Part shown: positions 60,243 through 64,000 of the stretch, in pieces | Layout: each line of letters starts with the position of its first letter | Numbering within the stretch: the first letter of the stretch is position 1 | Program-made: the position numbers and the translations under genes | NCBI GenBank assembly: GCA_015233135.1 | Contig: JADFYH010000013.1 | Coordinates: 1 to 64,000, forward strand | DNA from: Deltaproteobacteria bacterium | GTDB lineage: Bacteria > UBA10199 > JADFYH01 | Length of the DNA stretch: 64,000 nucleotides | Direction of reading: 5' to 3' | The notes under the pieces: model-generated | What the model saw: the letters and a program-made list of their open reading frames with translations, nothing else | Told to the model about the DNA's origin: nothing | The model's database searches: none

Positions 60243-61997
60243 TCACATAATTTTCAGCAGTTTTTTTATATAATTCCTCTGAGCAAATTTGGATTCTTGA
60301 ATCTTAAAATTGTCGTAATTTTTACGGACGAAGCGTTCAAAACACTCAAATATTCTTTGAGAGTTCTCAGATAAATAGGGCATCAGTAATTTCTCAAATT
60401 GTTGCTGGCTTTTTTGTGTTGCGTCTTCGTAAGTTAAATAATTTGGTAGAGCTTCAGAAAAGATGGCTTCCTCGGTTTCCTGAGTACAAATGGCATTAAA
60501 ATTCTTCAATTGCTTGCGAGACGTGGAGATTTCTTCTTGATGATCCTGGAGTATCGTATGAATACCTTTTATTTTTTGGTTCATCTCTTCAAAAGTAGAA
60601 AATTCCAAATGCTTAAACCCTGAAGTTTGCTCATCTTGAACAATAGAAGGAAAAGAGAGGTAAGGGTAGTTCATATTCAATACCTCCCCAAAAACAGGAT
60701 TATTTTCATAATAGGAATAATTGAATGCAGGTATTAGATACAAGTAGTCGCCGGTTTTAATGAGCTCTTTTCTTTCTAGGGGTTTAATATATTTGTTTTG
60801 ATAATATTGAGGAAAAAGTTCTGCCCACCCCTCGTCGCCAAACAGTTCTATTTTCCCGTCAAAATTGATATTTTCTAGTAGCTCATACTTCATAAGATTA
60901 ACGATATTGTAATAAGCCTTGCTGAGGTTATAGGAGAGTTCCAGCTTTTGAATTGTTCCTCCATTGAATTCGAAGTGAAGTAAATAATAGAGGGCATGAA
61001 AGAGGAATTGAAAATCATATAAGAGGTTATTGCTGTTGCTATATTCTAGAAGGAGAAGAGCAGGTTTCAAATGTTGAATGACTTCTCGGATTCTGGAATG
61101 AGAAGTGAGAATAGCTTTAAAGTCAGGATTGAGCGAATGCATTTCGCTTTGCATGGGTTCTAGATGATTTAAAGAATGGTATCGAACAGGAATTTTAAAA
61201 TAATCATCCCAAGGTTTATCGAGGTGAGGTAGACAGGAGAATCTTTTTGAATCTTCAATACCCAAAAAAAGTTTAGTATAATAGCCTCCGCCGAGGTTTT
61301 CATTATGGGTGTCACAATCCAAGACCGTATAATTTATTCCTGCCCATTTTAAGACGGCAGGAAGGTAGATTTTTTCTAATTTTAAATGATGAGAAATAAA
61401 AATGCTTGTTCTAAAATAAAGGTGCTTCACTCCATTTTTTCGAATAAAATCCAGTAATTGTTGAATGTTAAAGCAGTCAAATTCTTGGTTTCCCAAGTAT
61501 TTCATGTCATGAAAAAAAGCCCTACCGCCGAATTTTTCCTGACATTTTTCAAATAATCTTGAAAGTTGTGAAGGGTCTCCATTGTTGATGAAGAGATGAC
61601 CATTAAAGTTTTGATCGAGGGCTATCAAATTTTTCCATTTCTTTTTTTGAGCCTGGGTGACCAGAACAATGTCAGCAACAAACTTCCAAATTTTCTCAAT
61701 ATCGATAGAGGGGGGTACGTCTATATATTGTATAGTTTGGAAGACAATTCCAGCATCGGGTTCTGAATGGATAAATGTAGATTTCAAACAAGTGATCAGC
61801 CAAGCGCTAAGGATAGGATAAGTGACTTTCCCTTGATCCATTTGAAGAGAGTAGCTTTCAAGAGGCTGGTTTTGTGAAGAGACAGTGACTTCGAGCCCTT
61901 GAGTTGTCCCATTCACTAAAAGTTTGACGGATCTAGTTGCTATGTTATTCCTATCAAAATTTTGGACAGGTTTAGAGATGTGCATTTTTATACCCAA
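60243..61997 (-). CDS. Unrecognised large protein, possible CgeB-like glycosyltransferase
   Basis: The 584-residue protein is AT-rich in coding compared with the flagellar genes and lacks a signal or membrane segment. I do not recognise it surely. The C-terminal half has the feel of a GT-B glycosyltransferase of the CgeB kind: KIELFGDEGWAELFP, then YYQNKYIKPLERKE and FGEVLNMNYPYLSFPSIVQD followed by KHLEFSTFEEM, where such enzymes hold the sugar-binding turn. Its neighbours are sugar-nucleotide genes, so transfer of a sugar to flagellin or a surface polysaccharide is a reasonable guess. Confidence 0.5.
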   Translation of the reverse strand: MGIKMHISKPVQNFDRNNIATRSVKLLVNGTTQGLEVTVSSQNQPLESYSLQMDQGKVTYPILSAWLITCLKSTFIHSEPDAGIVFQTIQYIDVPPSIDIEKIWKFVADIVLVTQAQKKKWKNLIALDQNFNGHLFINNGDPSQLSRLFEKCQEKFGGRAFFHDMKYLGNQEFDCFNIQQLLDFIRKNGVKHLYFRTSIFISHHLKLEKIYLPAVLKWAGINYTVLDCDTHNENLGGGYYTKLFLGIEDSKRFSCLPHLDKPWDDYFKIPVRYHSLNHLEPMQSEMHSLNPDFKAILTSHSRIREVIQHLKPALLLLEYSNSNNLLYDFQFLFHALYYLLHFEFNGGTIQKLELSYNLSKAYYNIVNLMKYELLENINFDGKIELFGDEGWAELFPQYYQNKYIKPLERKELIKTGDYLYLIPAFNYSYYENNPVFGEVLNMNYPYLSFPSIVQDEQTSGFKHLEFSTFEEMNQKIKGIHTILQDHQEEISTSRKQLKNFNAICTQETEEAIFSEALPNYLTYEDATQKSQQQFEKLLMPYLSENSQRIFECFERFVRKNYDNFKIQESKFAQRNYIKKLLKIM

Positions 61998-62096
61998 GTC
62001 GATTTGATGACATCCGGTTTTTGTTGAAAGATTTGCTCATTTTCGTTGTACAATCATCCACAGTTATTTTTACAGCTTACCGAGTTTTCATTAGCG

Positions 62097-63320
62097 TCAT
62101 ACTTGATATGTCTTTAGCCGTGGCAGCCCTTCTGTATAGTCAATTTCGTATTGAATATTTCTACATCGATAAGAAATTACACTCTTGCGGTCAAAATCAG
62201 ATTTAATGATTCGGGTAGGCTGTAAGTTTTCTGCTGTGATGAAATCGTAGATTAGCCCCTTAAAGCTTGTTTTATCTCCCTGAAGTAGAGAACGGTAAGG
62301 AGTATTTTCTGGAGGATTGAGATAAGATTTCAGATTAAACCCAGCCACATTCATTTGTAAGATTAATTCTTCTTTTTCTGCCCGAGGGTGCCTTTCGTCG
62401 TTTATTTGTTGAGTCATAATAAACAGCGGACCAGACCCTTCTTGTTGCTGTTTCCACTGCGATAGCTGATCTTGACTATTTTGAGTACGAATCTGTAATC
62501 GACCTGGGGAAAGAAAAAAAGGATGATCGGCTTCCAATCTCCAGTAATTATCAATAAATGTAACAAATGAGATCCCACCCAGTTCTTTGTGATGGCCATT
62601 ATCTTCTCGGAGCATCCACGGCAAATAAGGTTTCACCCAACCATATCCATTCACAATGAGCGAAAAAGTATTGGGGGCAAAGCGCGCGCATTGTGTTGCT
62701 AAATATCCACCATGACTTAGTCCTGCTGCACTCAAGCGAGACCAATCAATATTAGGATGGAGATCCATGGCGACTTTGACGGCCCAAAGGCAATCCAAGG
62801 TCTGCACTACTCCAAAATCATAATGATCATCTAGAAAACGTGCTGAGATGCAGGGAATAGGCCTTAAAGGAGAGTTTAATTTGAGAGGTAAGGATTTTAG
62901 TAGCTGGATTAAGACCTGCAGAGGATTCTTCTCTTTCAAAACATTTCGAGAAATAGGAGGCATGCCCTGTAATCTTAAATTATAGTTGGTTTCTTTGAGA
63001 GACCATTCATCCAATAGAATATGCGTGGGGTTTCCTGAACGAAGCAACTTGAGCCCCAAATATTCTACTGAAATGACTAGGGCATTCAGTTTTTGACTTA
63101 CACTTTCATGCAAAGATTTTAGATAGGCAGATTGGCCCATCTCTCCATGGCCATGTAGGGCTAAGATGGGTATCGTGTTTTCATTCACCCCCTCTGATGG
63201 GGTACTTACATAAAATGTGAGAGGGGATCTCTTGAAGGCAGGGATTTCGGGAGGGTGTGGGGCTGAAATCTTGAATTCTGTCAAGTTTACTTTAGAGTTT
63301 GGGAGCGGAGTAGTTTTCAT
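62097..63320 (-). CDS. DUF2920-like alpha/beta hydrolase
   Basis: The 407-residue protein has an alpha/beta hydrolase core with LALHGHGEMGQSAY, the nucleophile elbow GLSHGGYLA, and a C-terminal region with TRIIKSDFDRKSVISYRCRN. I associate this layout with the DUF2920 proteins of Campylobacter flagellar-modification loci, which would fit the sugar genes around it, but the assignment is from memory. Reaction unknown; an esterase or deacetylase of a nonulosonate or heptose is possible. A paralogue tail lies at 60123-60232. Confidence 0.65.
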   Translation of the reverse strand: MKTTPLPNSKVNLTEFKISAPHPPEIPAFKRSPLTFYVSTPSEGVNENTIPILALHGHGEMGQSAYLKSLHESVSQKLNALVISVEYLGLKLLRSGNPTHILLDEWSLKETNYNLRLQGMPPISRNVLKEKNPLQVLIQLLKSLPLKLNSPLRPIPCISARFLDDHYDFGVVQTLDCLWAVKVAMDLHPNIDWSRLSAAGLSHGGYLATQCARFAPNTFSLIVNGYGWVKPYLPWMLREDNGHHKELGGISFVTFIDNYWRLEADHPFFLSPGRLQIRTQNSQDQLSQWKQQQEGSGPLFIMTQQINDERHPRAEKEELILQMNVAGFNLKSYLNPPENTPYRSLLQGDKTSFKGLIYDFITAENLQPTRIIKSDFDRKSVISYRCRNIQYEIDYTEGLPRLKTYQV

Positions 63321-63391
63321 TTTTGTTCTCAGTTTCTGTTCCGAAAATTACGAAAAAAATTGTCACATATCGGGAATAGAAAGTTCTGAAA

Positions 63392-64000
63392 TTAAAACCG
63401 CAGATTTTGTGCCACTTGGAGAGCTTCATAAGAATCGATATTCAAACGGTTTTTTTTCAGGGGATAGGCGAAGAGGGCCTCTTGCCCGGCAATTTTTGCA
63501 TAGATATCTCGTGGGAGGTCACAGGGGAGCAAGTCTGGAATGTATGAAAAAAAATGGGTAGAAAGGATTTGTATTCCCCCATTGACGAATAATGGTCCCG
63601 GATTTTGCTGATAAATTTTTTCTGCAAAATGGGCTTCAGGGCGTTCGTAGAAAAACTCAATTTTGCCATCCAGATTTCTTTTTACGATGCTGTTGTCTCT
63701 TCCTTCATAAACCAGAATGGTGGCGAGGGCTTTTTTTTCACGATGAAAATTTTGTAGGGCCAAAAAGTCTTCATTGCAGAGCAGATCTCCATAGATCACG
63801 AGAAATTCTTCTTCAGACTTTTTTTGGGTAAACCAGCCTTGCAAGGCCTTCACCGTCCCCGCTCCTCCTAGCAGCTGAGCCTCCTCAAAATATTCGACAG
63901 AGAGATTCCACTTTTCTCCCTTTTGACAATAATCTCGAATCTGTTCCCCTTTGCAATGCAGGTTGATCATTACCTCGCGGATTCCCAGTCCGCTCAAGTG
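63392..64000 (-). CDS. Sugar-phosphate nucleotidyltransferase (HddC-like), 5'-partial
   Basis: The visible 203 codons run off the right edge, so the N-terminal G-x-G-T-R-x-x-P signature is missing. The remainder fits the NTP-transferase fold: YFEEAQLLGGAGTVKAL, FLVIYGDLLCNED with the metal-binding Asp, FYERPEAHFAEKIYQ and GPLFVNGGIQILS. Family members make GDP-heptose or GDP/dTDP-sugars. Together with the SIS protein, HddC (heptose-1-phosphate guanylyltransferase) is the best guess. Its 3' end is duplicated at 60000-60116. Confidence 0.8.
   Translation of the reverse strand, partial: HLSGLGIREVMINLHCKGEQIRDYCQKGEKWNLSVEYFEEAQLLGGAGTVKALQGWFTQKKSEEEFLVIYGDLLCNEDFLALQNFHREKKALATILVYEGRDNSIVKRNLDGKIEFFYERPEAHFAEKIYQQNPGPLFVNGGIQILSTHFFSYIPDLLPCDLPRDIYAKIAGQEALFAYPLKKNRLNIDSYEALQVAQNLRF

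Noticed and set aside
1-64000. tRNA, rRNA, CRISPR or prophage
   Set aside because: I saw no cloverleaf-type sequences, regular spaced repeats or phage structural genes.

Overview
The window reads as chromosome from a motile, flagellated Gram-negative bacterium of moderate GC. The flagellum has P- and L-ring genes (flgI, flgH, flgA). The sigma-54 locus carries HPr kinase and RapZ next to a mannose-type EIIA. I see no rRNA, tRNA, CRISPR array or prophage. The mix of genes suggests a deltaproteobacterium-like lineage (Bdellovibrionota, Myxococcota or a related candidate phylum), but this is inference from gene content, not a placement.

Layout. 1-3.3 kb is insertion-sequence debris: a chimeric DDE transposase fragment, an IS21-type istA without istB, and a 127-bp inverted repeat that runs off the left edge. 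3.4-8.4 kb is a minus-strand run: a ParE/Phd-type toxin-antitoxin pair, a probably frameshifted gene, and a lyase / serine hydrolase / LD-carboxypeptidase cluster. 8.6-12 kb encodes a 2-oxoacid dehydrogenase (E1 alpha, E1 beta, E2, no E3). 12-15 kb holds Grx4, BolA, a Rieske protein and a twin-FHA sigma-54 activator. 14.9-17.8 kb is the minus-strand run xseB-ispA-yjbQ-RuBisCO-like protein. 17.9-24.7 kb is a regulatory PTS operon, rpoN-hpf-ptsN-hprK-rapZ-EIIA(Man)-ptsH-ptsI, with no sugar permease. 25-27.3 kb contains a CysQ-like phosphatase and an inserted restriction-modification remnant (hsdM tail, rhuM, possible dinD start) bracketed by direct repeats. bioA-bioD follow. 29.3-34.4 kb holds all three AmmeMemoRadiSam genes (amrS, amrB, amrA), interrupted by a decayed secreted-protein gene and a transporter-HEAT fusion.

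34.4-57.1 kb is flagellar: flagellin, fliD, fliS, a FliT-position gene, a PilZ protein, a two-component module whose kinase partner is degenerate, a TPR exoprotein, a lytic transglycosylase, then flgF-flgG-flgA-flgH-flgI-flgJ(M23)-flgM-flgN-flgK-flgL, a GNAT, motA and motB. A well-formed -24/-12 promoter precedes flgF. Together with rpoN, an FlrC-like activator and flgM, this fits a sigma-54 then sigma-28 flagellar cascade. 57.1-64 kb is a minus-strand surface-sugar cluster (epimerase, nucleotide-sugar dehydrogenase, SIS isomerase, possible glycosyltransferase, DUF2920-like hydrolase, nucleotidyltransferase) that also holds the tail ends of duplicated genes. It could serve flagellin glycosylation.

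A theme that gene calling alone misses is a set of GC-rich palindromic elements. Some lie between genes. Others lie inside reading frames without breaking them: the E2 linker, the RuBisCO-like protein, and the N-terminus of FlgH.
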